Assembly: GCA_020851565.1 (NCBI GenBank)
Contig: JADZCN010000156.1
Span: forward strand, 20,377-84,376
DNA: 64,000 bases
Reading direction: 5' to 3'
DNA from: Acidobacteriota bacterium
GTDB taxonomy: Bacteria > Acidobacteriota > Vicinamibacteria > Vicinamibacterales > UBA2999
Shown here: piece by piece, positions 26,280 to 35,942 of the stretch
Layout: each line of letters opens with the position of its first letter
Numbering within the stretch: the stretch's first letter is position 1
The notes under the pieces: generated by a model
What the model was told of the DNA's origin: nothing
The model's input: only the letters and a program-made list of their open reading frames with translations
Database searches by the model: none
Program-made: the position numbers and the translations under genes

Positions 26280-27377
26280 TCAACCGAGTTCCGCGTATGC
26301 CTCGGCGTACCTTGCCGCCATCGCCTGGCCCGTGAACATGGTCTCGTACGAGTCCCTGGCTCCGCGACCGAGTCGACCGCGTAACTCGCAGTCGCAGATG
26401 AGACGGGTCAACCCACCTGCCAGCGCCTCCGCGTCCCGAGGCGGAACCAGGAGGGCGGTTCGCTCGTTCTCGAGCACGAACGGGTTCTCTCCGACCGTCG
26501 TGGCGAGGATGGGGCGACCGGCAGCCATGGCTTCGAGAATGACGATCGACATCGCCTCCCAGTAGGAGCTCTGCACGAGGACGTCGAACTGCGGCAGCAC
26601 GGCCCTCGCGTCCGGCACCCAACCCACGAACTCCACGACATCGCCAATCCCGCGGCGGGCCACGTCGGCTTCAAGCGCAGGGCGGAGAGGGCCGTCGCCC
26701 ACCAGGACGAGTCGGAAGCGCAGGCCTTTGGCCTTCACGATTCCGACGGCCTCGAGCAGAGTAGGCAGTCCCTTCTGCTCGATGAACGTGCTGATGCTGC
26801 CCACGGTCGGAATGCCATCCGTCCGTGCAAACGCCTGGCGTGGAGGTTCGGCAATGTTCGCGTCATCCACGCCGTTCCAGATGGTTCGAATCCGCTCCGG
26901 GTCCAGTCTATGTGCAGCAATCAAGGTGTCACGTTGGACATTACCCACGGCGACAAGTTGGTCTGGCACGCGGGAGAGGATGCGTTCCAGCAACAGTCGC
27001 TTTCGCGACAGATGGGGGTAGTTGCCGAAGTGGAACGTGTGGATGTGACGAAAGCTGCGCGTGCGCAGTCTGGTGGCGCTGACATCAGTCAGCGACCGCA
27101 GGTCGTGGGTATGGACTACGTCGACCTGACGCTCTGCCACGATCCTGCCGATGCGGCTTGACACCTCCAGGATGCTCCATTTCGCGTCGTCGGCGATCCC
27201 AGACAACACCTCGAAGCCCTCGGCCCGTAGCTCAGCCTGGACTTCTCCGCCGGTGGTGATCACGGCGATGGTGACACCATGCCCGGCCGCCCGCAGGTGC
27301 CGGGCGAGTGTGGCGATCACGTGTTCGGCGCCTCCACCCCAAAGGGAACCGTTGGTCAGCATGACATGAGGGCTCAT
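26280..27377 (-). CDS. Glycosyltransferase, family 4
   Basis: A 365-residue GT-B enzyme. ATG 27377 overlaps the upstream stop as ATGA, and the protein begins MSPHVMLTNGSLWGGGAEHV with the glycine loop of GT4 enzymes. VVHTHDLRSL, VGSISTFIEQKGL and the donor-site stretch EAMSIVILEAMAAGRPILAT are clear. The carbamoyltransferase follows after a 92-bp gap. Sugar specificity is unknown. Confidence 0.9.
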   Translation of the reverse strand: MSPHVMLTNGSLWGGGAEHVIATLARHLRAAGHGVTIAVITTGGEVQAELRAEGFEVLSGIADDAKWSILEVSSRIGRIVAERQVDVVHTHDLRSLTDVSATRLRTRSFRHIHTFHFGNYPHLSRKRLLLERILSRVPDQLVAVGNVQRDTLIAAHRLDPERIRTIWNGVDDANIAEPPRQAFARTDGIPTVGSISTFIEQKGLPTLLEAVGIVKAKGLRFRLVLVGDGPLRPALEADVARRGIGDVVEFVGWVPDARAVLPQFDVLVQSSYWEAMSIVILEAMAAGRPILATTVGENPFVLENERTALLVPPRDAEALAGGLTRLICDCELRGRLGRGARDSYETMFTGQAMAARYAEAYAELG

Positions 27378-28309
27378 CCCGCCCGCCCCATTCTCGCCAG
27401 CGCGACCCTGGCACGTGACGCCTCGCGCGTGTCGGGACGCTTCAACTGCTCGAGGAAATGACTCGCCGCCCGTTCCTCCTGACCCACGGCCAGATACACC
27501 TCGCCCAGGTGGTAGTGAATGCAGAACATGTCCGGTTTGGCGGAGTACGCTCGTTCGAGATAGGGCAGGGCCTCCGCGCTCCGGCCTGCATGATGAAGCG
27601 CCCATCCGTAGGTGTCGTGAATGTCCGGGTCATCGGGGCGCATCGCCAGGGCCTGTGCAGCGTACTCGACGGCCAACCTGGGATCACCCTCTCCGGACTC
27701 GATCTCCACCCAGCCCAGTTCATTCAACAGATTCGCGCTCCGAATGCCGGACTCGTACGCACGCCGGTATTCGCCTCGTGCCGACGAGAAGTCTCCGGCC
27801 CGCTCGAACCTGACCGCCGCGTTCATGTGCCTCTGCGTGCGGTACGAGTCCACCGTCACGGAACCGGCGACGGCCAGTGCCGTCAGTGCGCAAAACCCGG
27901 CGATCCGCGGCAGTTGAGTCCGCGCCACCCAGGCGATCCCCATCACCAGGCCGGACACACTGGCGACGAAGTCCCACAGGTCGAGGTCGCGATCGGGCCT
28001 GACCCCCTGCGCCAGTTCATCGACTGCCGCCAGGGCGAGGAGTGCCAGACCAAGGACGATCGCCCGATCCCGCAGGGACGGCAGCGCTCTCTTCGTCAGC
28101 TGATCGGCGGCGACGCAAATCGCAAGAAAGGCGGCCGCATGCAGCACCTTGTCGATGCCAGGCAGGAAGATCAGAACCCTGTCGACGAGGCCCCCGAAGG
28201 CCAGACTGACACCTTCGACAATGACAAAGATCGCGACGAGGGGCAGCAGAAGCGTTGCCATGAGATCTCGAAGCTGGTGCCTCGCCCCTGTCACCGGATT
28301 TGCGCTCAT
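27374..28309 (-). CDS. VanZ-like membrane domain fused to TPR repeats
   Basis: A 311-residue protein. Residues about 15-150 form four to five helices with the VanZ-type pattern: DKVLHAAAFLAIC, then VDELAQGVRPDRDLDLWDF; the His and the DE...R/D residues are the conserved VanZ positions. Residues about 165-310 are TPR-like helical hairpins (AVRFERAGDFSSARGEYRRA; ALHHAGRSAEALPYLERAY; VYLAVGQEERAASHFLEQL). VanZ-like proteins commonly occur in exopolysaccharide and exosortase loci, where their job is unclear. The TPR tail could dock assembly partners at the membrane. It lies between FemAB-like and glycosyltransferase genes with gaps under 10 bp. Confidence 0.8.
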   Translation of the reverse strand: MSANPVTGARHQLRDLMATLLLPLVAIFVIVEGVSLAFGGLVDRVLIFLPGIDKVLHAAAFLAICVAADQLTKRALPSLRDRAIVLGLALLALAAVDELAQGVRPDRDLDLWDFVASVSGLVMGIAWVARTQLPRIAGFCALTALAVAGSVTVDSYRTQRHMNAAVRFERAGDFSSARGEYRRAYESGIRSANLLNELGWVEIESGEGDPRLAVEYAAQALAMRPDDPDIHDTYGWALHHAGRSAEALPYLERAYSAKPDMFCIHYHLGEVYLAVGQEERAASHFLEQLKRPDTREASRARVALARMGRAG

Positions 28310-28315
28310 GTGGAC

Positions 28316-29359
28316 TCAGTCCGGGTCAATCCGGCGACGGCCCAGGCGTCGCCACAGCGCGCCGGCAACGTCCCGGCAGGCGCCGGCCAGGCCGGTGCCG
28401 GTCATGGGGTACACCGCGATGGCCCGGTATTGCCGTACTTCCGGACGCCACCGTCGTTCCCACTCGGCGGCACTTCCGAGGAACTCGTAGGACTCGAGGC
28501 CCTGCTCGAAGGCCGACCGAATCGAAACCTCGGTAAGCTGGAGACCCGGATAGTAGGCCGCCAGTGATTCCTGATACCCGATCTTGAGCTGCCACAAACG
28601 CCTGTAGGCCACGACCGACAACTCCACGGCGGCGACGTGTGTGCCAAACGACAGCGTCGAGACGCGCAGTCGCCCCTTCTCGGAGGCCCGTCGGCCATAC
28701 CGCCGGAAGAACTCCCGCAGATCGGCACTCGCCCCAAGGGAGGACCCGCGACGCCCCTTCCAGCCCGAACCCTCAATGGCGACCACGGTCTCCAGGTGCG
28801 CATCGACTTCAGCCGGACCGGGAATGCTCTGCGCCACCGTCATGCGTCCCAGCGCCTTCTCGGCCTTCCTGCGCAGTCGCCGAAGGTTCGAGGTGATCCT
28901 GGATGAGAGCCCTTCGTAGTAGGCATTCCAGGAGCTCCGTGTGTCCACCGCCAGGACATCCGCCGATGTGCGGACCACGGCCACGGCACGCCAGGGCGAC
29001 AGGCGGTCGAACGCTCGGGCGACGGGTGATTCGGCCGGAATGCGCTGCAGGATCATCGGCTGACGGAGCGCCAGGACACGGTCCGTGAGCTCCGAGACGA
29101 CCTCATCCGAGGAGTACAGCCAATCCGCCGGCTCATACAGCCGCGAACCTCCAATGATAGCGAGGCGGCCGCCCTCCGACACCAGCGGTGCAGCGCCGGT
29201 GAGCTTGTCCGCCTGCCAGGTGGTGACAACGTTGATGTCACTTTCTGCATGAAGCGTCTCGGCACACGACATGAACCAGTCGTGCTCGAGAAGCGGAGAG
29301 CGAAATCCGGCGGCCAGGGTATCCCAGGCTTCTCTCAGGCTCTCGAGGGGTCGCACCAT
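28316..29359 (-). CDS. FemAB/CelD-like GNAT acyltransferase
   Basis: A 347-residue member of the GNAT acetyltransferase_6 group (BcsL/CelD/FemAB-like). ATG 29359 is 2 bp after the upstream stop. Landmarks are DWFMSCAETL near the N-terminus, SSRITSNLRRLRRKAEK, GSGWKGRRGSSL, then the acceptor-side stretch LWQLKIGYQESLAAYYPGLQL and the final FLGSAAEWERRWRPEV, which parallels the G(D)xxxxK/RxxW element of the family. Such proteins transfer acyl or aminoacyl groups to glycan components. It is one of three homologous domains in this locus, at about 30 percent or less apparent similarity to each other by eye. Confidence 0.83.
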   Translation of the reverse strand: MVRPLESLREAWDTLAAGFRSPLLEHDWFMSCAETLHAESDINVVTTWQADKLTGAAPLVSEGGRLAIIGGSRLYEPADWLYSSDEVVSELTDRVLALRQPMILQRIPAESPVARAFDRLSPWRAVAVVRTSADVLAVDTRSSWNAYYEGLSSRITSNLRRLRRKAEKALGRMTVAQSIPGPAEVDAHLETVVAIEGSGWKGRRGSSLGASADLREFFRRYGRRASEKGRLRVSTLSFGTHVAAVELSVVAYRRLWQLKIGYQESLAAYYPGLQLTEVSIRSAFEQGLESYEFLGSAAEWERRWRPEVRQYRAIAVYPMTGTGLAGACRDVAGALWRRLGRRRIDPD

Positions 29360-29361
29360 CC

Positions 29362-30495
29362 TCAGGCCGCCAGGGCCCTTGTGGCTTGCGCGCCGTTCCT
29401 CATTGCCTGACGCACGCGCTCGATAATCGTGACTCCGAACCGTCGAACCGGCGGTGGACAATAGCTCAACAGCCACAGGCCCCACTCCGGTTGGCCGTAA
29501 TACCCGCACCAGGAGAGATACGCTCTAGACCGTTGGCCGTAGTGACGCCAACCCACACACTGGCTGTCAGCCAGCATCATCGGCACGGCCACCGCCCTGT
29601 GAAGCCGTGCAAGGTGCGTGTCGATCCCGGTTCGGCGCCGCTCGTAGTAGCCCGGATCAACGAATGCATGCCGTTTGACGATTCGCAGAAGCGCCTGCTG
29701 CTTGCGCATCCACACGTACTTGCCGTCCGCTCGCGCGGTCGTGGACACCTGGCCGTCGTGATAGCGCAGCTTGTAGGTCGGCACGTCGACGAAGCAGACC
29801 TCGTGGCGGCGGCAGATGCGCAGCAGGTAGTCCAGCTCTTCCCAGTAGGCGACGCGCTCGTTCCTCTCGCCAGCCTCTTCGGCGACCTCACGGCGCAACA
29901 TGACCGTGTTCTGGCACAGCACCAGGTTTACCAGATAGGTCTCGAACACATTGCCGGTGTACACGTAGCGGGTGATGGCGCTCGAATCCTCTTCGAGCAG
30001 GGTAGATGGAATGCCACCGACCGCATCCAGGGGAATCCGGTTCTTGAAGATCCGCTCGTAGGTGATCGAAGGATCCCGGTACGCCGAACTGTGGTACGTC
30101 GTCAAGTGATATCGATCGAAGAATCCACCGTTGTCGAAGCCGCTCATCTCGGCGCAGACAAACGCGACGCCCGGGAACCTCTCCAGCAGGTTCGTTTGCA
30201 GCTCGAGCGCGTAGGGGTAGAACAGATCGTCCGAGTCCAGAAACGTCAGATATCGCCCTCGCGCGTGGCTCGTTCCAATGTTCCTCGCGTGTGCGATACC
30301 GCGATGAGGAGTACGAACGAAACGGACACGGTCTCCGTACTCCCGAATTTTCTCCTCCGTTCCGTCCGTTGACCCGTCATCGACAACGACGACCTCGAAA
30401 TCGTCGAGGGTCTGACCCAGAACGCTGTCGATGGCCTGGCCCACCAGGTCCGCCCGATTGAACGTGGGGATGACGACGCTGACAAGGGGAGTCAT
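29362..30495 (-). CDS. Glycosyltransferase, family 2
   Basis: A 377-residue GT-A enzyme. It starts MTPLVSVVIPTFNRADLV at ATG 30495, in a 4-bp overlap with the upstream GNAT stop. VVVDDGSTDGTEE binds the nucleotide, and FLDSDDLFYPYAL (about 83-95) holds the DxD-type metal site. ERVAYWEELDYLLRI places the catalytic-base ED-like acidic pair. No membrane helix is seen, so it is likely a peripheral, non-processive transferase adding one sugar to the lipid-linked unit. Confidence 0.9.
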   Translation of the reverse strand: MTPLVSVVIPTFNRADLVGQAIDSVLGQTLDDFEVVVVDDGSTDGTEEKIREYGDRVRFVRTPHRGIAHARNIGTSHARGRYLTFLDSDDLFYPYALELQTNLLERFPGVAFVCAEMSGFDNGGFFDRYHLTTYHSSAYRDPSITYERIFKNRIPLDAVGGIPSTLLEEDSSAITRYVYTGNVFETYLVNLVLCQNTVMLRREVAEEAGERNERVAYWEELDYLLRICRRHEVCFVDVPTYKLRYHDGQVSTTARADGKYVWMRKQQALLRIVKRHAFVDPGYYERRRTGIDTHLARLHRAVAVPMMLADSQCVGWRHYGQRSRAYLSWCGYYGQPEWGLWLLSYCPPPVRRFGVTIIERVRQAMRNGAQATRALAA

Positions 30496-31691
30496 GTGGT
30501 CTGACGCGGAGGCCCTGCAGCCCGGGGATCGACGTGCTGCACGCGGCGCTGCGCCGGCTTCCGATGCCTGAGGCGTTCGACAATGCCCAGAATTCGACCG
30601 CTCAGGGTCCCTGAGTACACGGTCAGGACTGTGCGCCACCGGATGTCGTCCGTCCACTGCCGCTCCCATTCGTAGGGCTCACCAGGGAAATCCAGCTGCT
30701 GGACACCCCGATTGATGAGCGACTCTATGAGGCGAGCACGCAGGAAGGTTGCGGGACTGACGGCTCGATATGCGTGGTCGTAGCTCGTCTTGAGGTAGTG
30801 GTAGCCGCCGTCCGTCACGTACCCGAGGTTGTACGCAACTGGTCGAGTGTCGAGCGTGAGCCACTGCAGGTGCAGTCGACCGCTGCCAAGGGCGGCCGCG
30901 CAGAAGTCACGATAGAAGCGCGTCTGTCTCTCGATCGCGGCGATCGAGGTTCCGTGCGACTGCTTCCAGCTGGCCTGTTCGACCCGCAACAGGGCCGAGT
31001 ACGCTCCGTCGAACTGATCGGGGTGTCGCAGCTCGAGCACGTCGACGGCCCCACTCGACAGGATCTTGCGCTCCGTGCGCTTCAGGTAGTTCCTGAACTT
31101 CGCGCTCCTCGCCCCCAGGTAGTCGTCGTAGGAACCGGGGAGCGAGAGCACATACGCCGGGAGGCCGTCCCGAACTCCCACCCGGTGGCCGCCTTCATGC
31201 AGGCACTGCTGAAGCATGCTCGTGAGCGGACTCTCCTCCAGGAGACGCGCCATCCGGAAGCAATCCCACTTGACGGGCAGGCAGCCGAGCGCCCGCACGA
31301 AGGCCCTGACCACGTTATCGTCGGTCGAACGGAGTAACAGATCGCTATGGGTGTTGTACTCTTCCGTGAGGGGCCCCACGAGAGTAATGCGCCGCCCCAT
31401 CACCTTCAGGGCGCGAGCCACCAGCGGAACGATGCCGACGATGCTCCGGTCCTGCTCGAGGCGCACGACGAAGCACCGATCGTTCGGACGCACATGATGG
31501 CGCGCCATCGCACTGACCCACTCGAACGACGTGGACGGCTCGTTGGGTCGCAGCAGGAACAGCTCATCCCACCGGTTCTGGAGTGACGCCAGCTGCTCAA
31601 CGCCTTCGCTGATGTCAATCGAGACTTCCGCACGACCTCTCGAGGCATCGCCCGCGAGGCTAGCAGGGATGGCCACTGCGCCGTGCGGCAT
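30492..31691 (-). CDS. FemAB/CelD-like GNAT acyltransferase
   Basis: A 399-residue GNAT acetyltransferase_6 protein of the kind annotated as FemAB-family or PEP-CTERM-associated GNAT. Motifs: SFEWVSAMARHH, IVGIVPLVARAL, the linker-region ARSAKFRNYLKRTERKI, EQASWKQSHGTS, LNLG-like YNLGYVTDGGYHYLKTSYD, and the closing LDFPGEPYEWERQWTDD. The last element corresponds to the GDEPFKKRF motif of the ATP-grasp fusion at 4371. It likely transfers an acyl group to a sugar amine. It is translationally coupled to the next GT2. Confidence 0.85.
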   Translation of the reverse strand: MPHGAVAIPASLAGDASRGRAEVSIDISEGVEQLASLQNRWDELFLLRPNEPSTSFEWVSAMARHHVRPNDRCFVVRLEQDRSIVGIVPLVARALKVMGRRITLVGPLTEEYNTHSDLLLRSTDDNVVRAFVRALGCLPVKWDCFRMARLLEESPLTSMLQQCLHEGGHRVGVRDGLPAYVLSLPGSYDDYLGARSAKFRNYLKRTERKILSSGAVDVLELRHPDQFDGAYSALLRVEQASWKQSHGTSIAAIERQTRFYRDFCAAALGSGRLHLQWLTLDTRPVAYNLGYVTDGGYHYLKTSYDHAYRAVSPATFLRARLIESLINRGVQQLDFPGEPYEWERQWTDDIRWRTVLTVYSGTLSGRILGIVERLRHRKPAQRRVQHVDPRAAGPPRQTT

Positions 31692-31693
31692 TG

Positions 31694-32356
31694 CTAAGAG
31701 CTCCGGTTCTCACGGATTGCGTCGAGGCTCGACACCATGCTCGACAAGGCCCGGTCTATACGCTCGTAGCAGGCCTCGAAGGCCGCGCGTGGCCTCGAGA
31801 ACGGGTCTGCGATGTTGTAGCGCTCGTAGCCGGGCATCGCCTCCCGATCGAATAACGAAAGCAGCACGACACGCTCCGCGACATCTGGATACGACGCGCG
31901 CAGCTCCAGCAGGTGCGCAGCCTCCATCACCACGATCAGGTCGTGCGAAGCCATCAGCTCACGGGTGACGGTCTGAGGACGATGATCGACGAGCGACAGC
32001 CCGTAGGTGGCCGCTACATCGCACGCGGCCTTTGGGGATCGAGCGGCCTGCGTGGTCCTGATCCCTGCCGACGCGCACCGGATGTGCTCGCCGCCGTGCT
32101 GCTTGAAACGCTCGGAGGCGAGCACGGCCGCAAAGGGGCTGCGGCAGATGTTACCGAGGCACACGAACAGGATGGACTCGACCCTGGCGGGCAGCGGCGG
32201 GTTTTTCAGCGACGCGCCTCTCACGGTCCATGCCAGGTCTCGGAGCGGCCGCTTGACGGCCATGGCCACCGGGTTGGTGAGAAGCGAGGTGATGGCGCGC
32301 TCGGCCAATGAGCGCGGCTGCTTCCCCATCATGGGCGGCTCGGCCACGCTGGTCAC
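31694..32356 (-). CDS. Low-molecular-weight protein tyrosine phosphatase
   Basis: A 220-residue phosphatase starting at GTG 32356 in a GTGA overlap. The catalytic loop CLGNICRSP fits CX5R, and the general acid is the Asp of IADPF. A family member is normally about 150 residues; here 60 extra N-terminal residues with a basic, weakly hydrophobic pattern precede the domain and may bind the membrane. In exopolysaccharide loci (Wzb, Etp) these phosphatases dephosphorylate the Wzc-type kinase that controls polymerisation. No such kinase lies in the window. Confidence 0.9.
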   Translation of the reverse strand: MTSVAEPPMMGKQPRSLAERAITSLLTNPVAMAVKRPLRDLAWTVRGASLKNPPLPARVESILFVCLGNICRSPFAAVLASERFKQHGGEHIRCASAGIRTTQAARSPKAACDVAATYGLSLVDHRPQTVTRELMASHDLIVVMEAAHLLELRASYPDVAERVVLLSLFDREAMPGYERYNIADPFSRPRAAFEACYERIDRALSSMVSSLDAIRENRSS

Positions 32357-33918
32357 GACACCGCTTCCAGCCGCATGTCCGCCGCAATCGCCCGCAGCGC
32401 GCCCCGGTCCACCTTCGCTGCCGCTGACAGCTTCGGCAGCTCGGGCTGCTTGATGACGCGCACGGGGACCTTGTATGCCGCCAGGCGCGACGCGCAGAAG
32501 GCTCGCAGGGCATTCTCCGCGTCGGCCAGCGACTCCTTGAGCGCCACGAACGCCACCGGCGCCTCGCCAAGAAGCGGATGCGGCGCAGCCACGACCGCGG
32601 CCTCGAAAACCGCGGGGTGCTGGTGCAGCACCTCCTCGATCTCCTTCGCGCCCACGCGGTTGGCGCCGACCTTGATCATGTCGTGCCGCCGCCCGACGAG
32701 GTAGAGATACCCCTCCTCGTCCGCGTAGCCGAGATCGCCCGTGCGATAGCCGCCCGGGCCGAAACGCTCGGCCGTTTCCTCCGGATTGTTCCAGTAGCCC
32801 GACGAGATGTTCTCGCCCCGCGCGACGAGCTCACCCGTCTCACCCGGCCCCGCGCGCCGGCCGGCCTCGGTCGTCACCTGGATCTCCACGCCGGGGATGG
32901 CGCGACCGATGGAGCCGAGCTTGCGTGGGAGATCTGCCGGCGGAAGATACGTGAGCCGCGCCGCTGCTTCCGTGGCGCCGTACATCACGTAGAAGTCCGC
33001 CTTCGGCCCGCGCTCCAGCCACTGGGTGATCTGCGCGGGCGGCATCCCGCCCCCTGCCTGCGTGACGTAGCGCAGGCGCGGCAGCTCCACCGCGCCGAGG
33101 TTCGAGCGGTGCAGCATCAACGCAAAGGTGGACGGCACACCGGCAAAGCCGGTCACCTCGTGCTCGCGCATGCCCTCAAGCACCACGTTCGGAAACGCCG
33201 CGCGGTTCTCGACGACGAGCGACCCGCCGACGGCGAGGTGCGTGTGGAGGAGCGACAGGCCGTAGACGTAGTGGAAGGGCAGCACGCACATCACGCGGTC
33301 CGCGGCGGTCAGCTGCAGATAGCTGACGATGGAGCGCGCGTTGGCGACGAAGTTGCGGTGGGAGAGCATCACGCCGCGAGGGACGCCGGTGCTGCCGGAG
33401 GTGTAGATGATGGCGGCCAGGTCCGTGTCGGCCGCGTTCGAGGCCAGCGGATCGGTCGGGCAATCGAGGAGTGCGCAGTGGAGGTCGTCGGGGCCAGCTG
33501 CGGGCGCCGAGCTGGCCACGAACACGGTGTGCGCGTCCGCCGAAGCATGTGAGGCGGCGGAAGCCCCGGCGCTCGGTAGCGATAGGCTCCGGGCAGCGCC
33601 CGCATCGACCACGCACACGCGCGGTGTGCAGTCGGCAATGGCGTGCTGCAGGCGATCACTCCTGGCGCCGCCCGCCAGCGGCGCGGCCACACCACCCGCC
33701 TTCAGAGCGCCGAGGTACGCCGCCACCATCTCGACGCCATTCTCCAGGGCAATGACGACGCGGTCACCGCGCGCGAGGCCGTTCCGTTGATACAGGTGGC
33801 CAAAACGATTGGCGAGACTATCCAGCTCCGCGTAGGTGGTCCGCCGCGCCGGCTCGACGAGCGCCGTCGCATCGGGCGTCCGCTCCGCCCACTCCTCGAG
33901 GAACTGGTGCAGCAGCAT
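32353..33918 (-). CDS. Acyl-AMP ligase, resembling exosortase A-associated AMP-forming ligase
   Basis: A 521-residue adenylate-forming enzyme starting at ATG 33918, 2 bp after the AsnB-type gene. Core motifs are present: ATP loop YTSGSTGVPRG (about 172-182), YGATEA (about 311), YRTGDLGY and the C-terminal catalytic Lys in LSAAAKVDRGAL. The length and the neighbouring asparagine-synthetase-type amidotransferase match the ligase/amidotransferase pair conserved in XrtA loci. It activates a carboxylic acid for transfer to CoA or an acyl carrier protein. No acyl carrier protein gene is visible next to it, although such a gene is usual. Confidence 0.88.
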   Translation of the reverse strand: MLLHQFLEEWAERTPDATALVEPARRTTYAELDSLANRFGHLYQRNGLARGDRVVIALENGVEMVAAYLGALKAGGVAAPLAGGARSDRLQHAIADCTPRVCVVDAGAARSLSLPSAGASAASHASADAHTVFVASSAPAAGPDDLHCALLDCPTDPLASNAADTDLAAIIYTSGSTGVPRGVMLSHRNFVANARSIVSYLQLTAADRVMCVLPFHYVYGLSLLHTHLAVGGSLVVENRAAFPNVVLEGMREHEVTGFAGVPSTFALMLHRSNLGAVELPRLRYVTQAGGGMPPAQITQWLERGPKADFYVMYGATEAAARLTYLPPADLPRKLGSIGRAIPGVEIQVTTEAGRRAGPGETGELVARGENISSGYWNNPEETAERFGPGGYRTGDLGYADEEGYLYLVGRRHDMIKVGANRVGAKEIEEVLHQHPAVFEAAVVAAPHPLLGEAPVAFVALKESLADAENALRAFCASRLAAYKVPVRVIKQPELPKLSAAAKVDRGALRAIAADMRLEAVS

Positions 33919-33920
33919 GG

Positions 33921-35933
33921 TCAGGACGCGCTCACCTCGGTGGAGACGCGGTCCACCACGGTCCGAATCGCCGCCGGCGCTATCGCCTCCGGCCTTCGCC
34001 TGATGAACCGCTCGTGCACGAGCTGTGTGGACAGCACCCCCACCACGCCCATGTTGTCCGCGTTCGAGAACTGCCCGCTCGCCGCGCGCGAGGCGCACTT
34101 TGCGAGAAGCTGCTGCACGGCGCCGGGATCGAAGCAGCCGGCGTCTTTCACCGCCTCCGGGCCGGCCACCTCTGCCATCCACTCCTGCGCTTCGGGCGTC
34201 GCAAACGACAAGGCATCCGGCGCGCGGTAGGGCTGCTTGGGCCGCTCGAGAATGGACGCCGGCAGCAGGTCCGCCGCCGCGCGCTTCAGGACGTGCTTCT
34301 CGTCCAGAACGCGGAGCTTGTAGGCCGGGGGGAGCGATTCGGCGAGCGCCGCCACGCGACGATCCAGGAACGGGAAGCGTCCCTCCACCGAGTGCGCCAT
34401 CAACATGCGGTCGCCCTGGGAGGACAGGAGATACCCCGAGAGCAGCGTGTGCACTTCGAGATACTGGTCCTGCGCCAGCGGCGTCCACCGCGAGAACTCC
34501 GCCGGAAGCCTTGCCAGAAGCGCCCCCCGCGAGTCCACTTTCGCCACGCGCTCGCGGAGCTCGGGCGAGAACAGGCGCTTCAGCGCGCCGGTGCTGTTCC
34601 ACCGCGGGTCATGACCGAAGCCCGGTGCGAAGCGACGCTCGAGCCCGCGGCCGAAGAACTGCCGCGCCACCGCGCGCTGCGCTACCGGCGAGCGCTCCAG
34701 ATAGGGGTAGAGCCGATCCAGCAGGCGCGGCCGCCACTCCGACTTCGGCTGCGCACCCCAGAAGCGGCGGATCTTCGCCTCGCGGAAGAGGTCGTAGCCG
34801 GCGAACATCTCGTCCGCGCCCTCGCCCGTCAGCACGACCTTGATGCCGCTATCGTGCACCAGCTTCGAGAGCAGGAACAGCGGCGCTGGCGCCGTGCGCA
34901 GGACCGGCCGCTCGGTGTGCCAGACGACGTCCGGGAACACGCGCGCGATATCACCACGCGACACCACCACCTCGTGGTGCTCGCTCCCGAGCCGCTCCGC
35001 CATCGTCCGCTGGAACGACGTCTCGTCGTATTCCGCGTCCTCGAAGCGCAGCGAGAAGGTGGAGAACTTCGAGCCCTTCGCCCGCAGGCCCATCGCTGCC
35101 GTCAGCGAGCTGTCCAGCCCGCCAGAGAGATAGCTTCCCACCGGCACGTCGGCACGCAGCATCCGCAGGCTCGTCGCTTCCGACAGCGCCTCCCGCACCT
35201 CGTCCACCGCATCGTCCAGCGTCCCGCTGAAGCGCCCGACCTCGCCCATCGGAAAGCCCGGCTCGTAGGAACGGTAGTGGCGTATACCAGTCGAGGTGTA
35301 GACGCGCACGGTGCCGGGCTCGATCTCCTGGATGCCCTCGAACACCGTCTGTGGGGCCACGGGCGACCAGAAGGTGAAGAGCTGATCCAGCCCCACGGGG
35401 TCCAGGCGGCGCGGCAACGTGGGATCCGCGGCGAAGAGCGCCTTCACCTCGCTCGCGAAGAGCACCCGCCCGTCGTGCTCGGCGACGTAGAGAGGGCGGA
35501 CACCAAACGGGTCCCGCGCCAGCACCAACTCGTTGCGACCGCTGTCCCAGAGACCCACCGCCCACTGACCGTTGAACCGGCGGAAGGCGTCCGCGCCCCA
35601 CTCCTCGTAGGCATGGACGATGACCTCGGTGTCGCTGCGGGTGTTGAAGGCGTGCCCGCGAAGGACGAGCTCGTCCCTCAGCTCGACGTAGTTGAAGATC
35701 TCGCCGTTGAAGGCAATCCACAGGACACCGCGCTCGCTCGTGAGCGGCTGCTGTCCCGTGGCCAGGTCGATGATCGAAAGGCGCGCGTGCGCGAGTCCGG
35801 CGCGGCGGTCGCGATACAGGCCGAACTCATCCGGCCCGCGGTGGCGCAGCGCGCCCGCCATCACCCCGAGCTGGTCGAGGTCAGGCGGCGGGAGATCCGC
35901 GCGCCGATTCATCACGCCGGCGATGCCGCACAT
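33921..35933 (-). CDS. asnB: Glutamine-hydrolysing asparagine synthetase-type amidotransferase
   Basis: A 670-residue class II amidotransferase. It begins MCGIAGVMNRR, so Cys2 becomes the N-terminal nucleophile after Met removal. The glutaminase half contains RLSIIDL and FNGEIFNY. The synthetase half has the PP-loop SGGLDSS near 265-271 and TGEGADEMFAGYD. Paralogues in glycan loci, including XrtA-associated amidotransferase 1, amidate a carboxylate other than aspartate. The operon position, 2 bp before an acyl-AMP ligase, favours that use over bulk asparagine synthesis. The spacer upstream is occupied by an inverted-repeat element. Confidence 0.88.
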   Translation of the reverse strand: MCGIAGVMNRRADLPPPDLDQLGVMAGALRHRGPDEFGLYRDRRAGLAHARLSIIDLATGQQPLTSERGVLWIAFNGEIFNYVELRDELVLRGHAFNTRSDTEVIVHAYEEWGADAFRRFNGQWAVGLWDSGRNELVLARDPFGVRPLYVAEHDGRVLFASEVKALFAADPTLPRRLDPVGLDQLFTFWSPVAPQTVFEGIQEIEPGTVRVYTSTGIRHYRSYEPGFPMGEVGRFSGTLDDAVDEVREALSEATSLRMLRADVPVGSYLSGGLDSSLTAAMGLRAKGSKFSTFSLRFEDAEYDETSFQRTMAERLGSEHHEVVVSRGDIARVFPDVVWHTERPVLRTAPAPLFLLSKLVHDSGIKVVLTGEGADEMFAGYDLFREAKIRRFWGAQPKSEWRPRLLDRLYPYLERSPVAQRAVARQFFGRGLERRFAPGFGHDPRWNSTGALKRLFSPELRERVAKVDSRGALLARLPAEFSRWTPLAQDQYLEVHTLLSGYLLSSQGDRMLMAHSVEGRFPFLDRRVAALAESLPPAYKLRVLDEKHVLKRAAADLLPASILERPKQPYRAPDALSFATPEAQEWMAEVAGPEAVKDAGCFDPGAVQQLLAKCASRAASGQFSNADNMGVVGVLSTQLVHERFIRRRPEAIAPAAIRTVVDRVSTEVSAS

Positions 35934-35942
35934 ATCAGTCGC

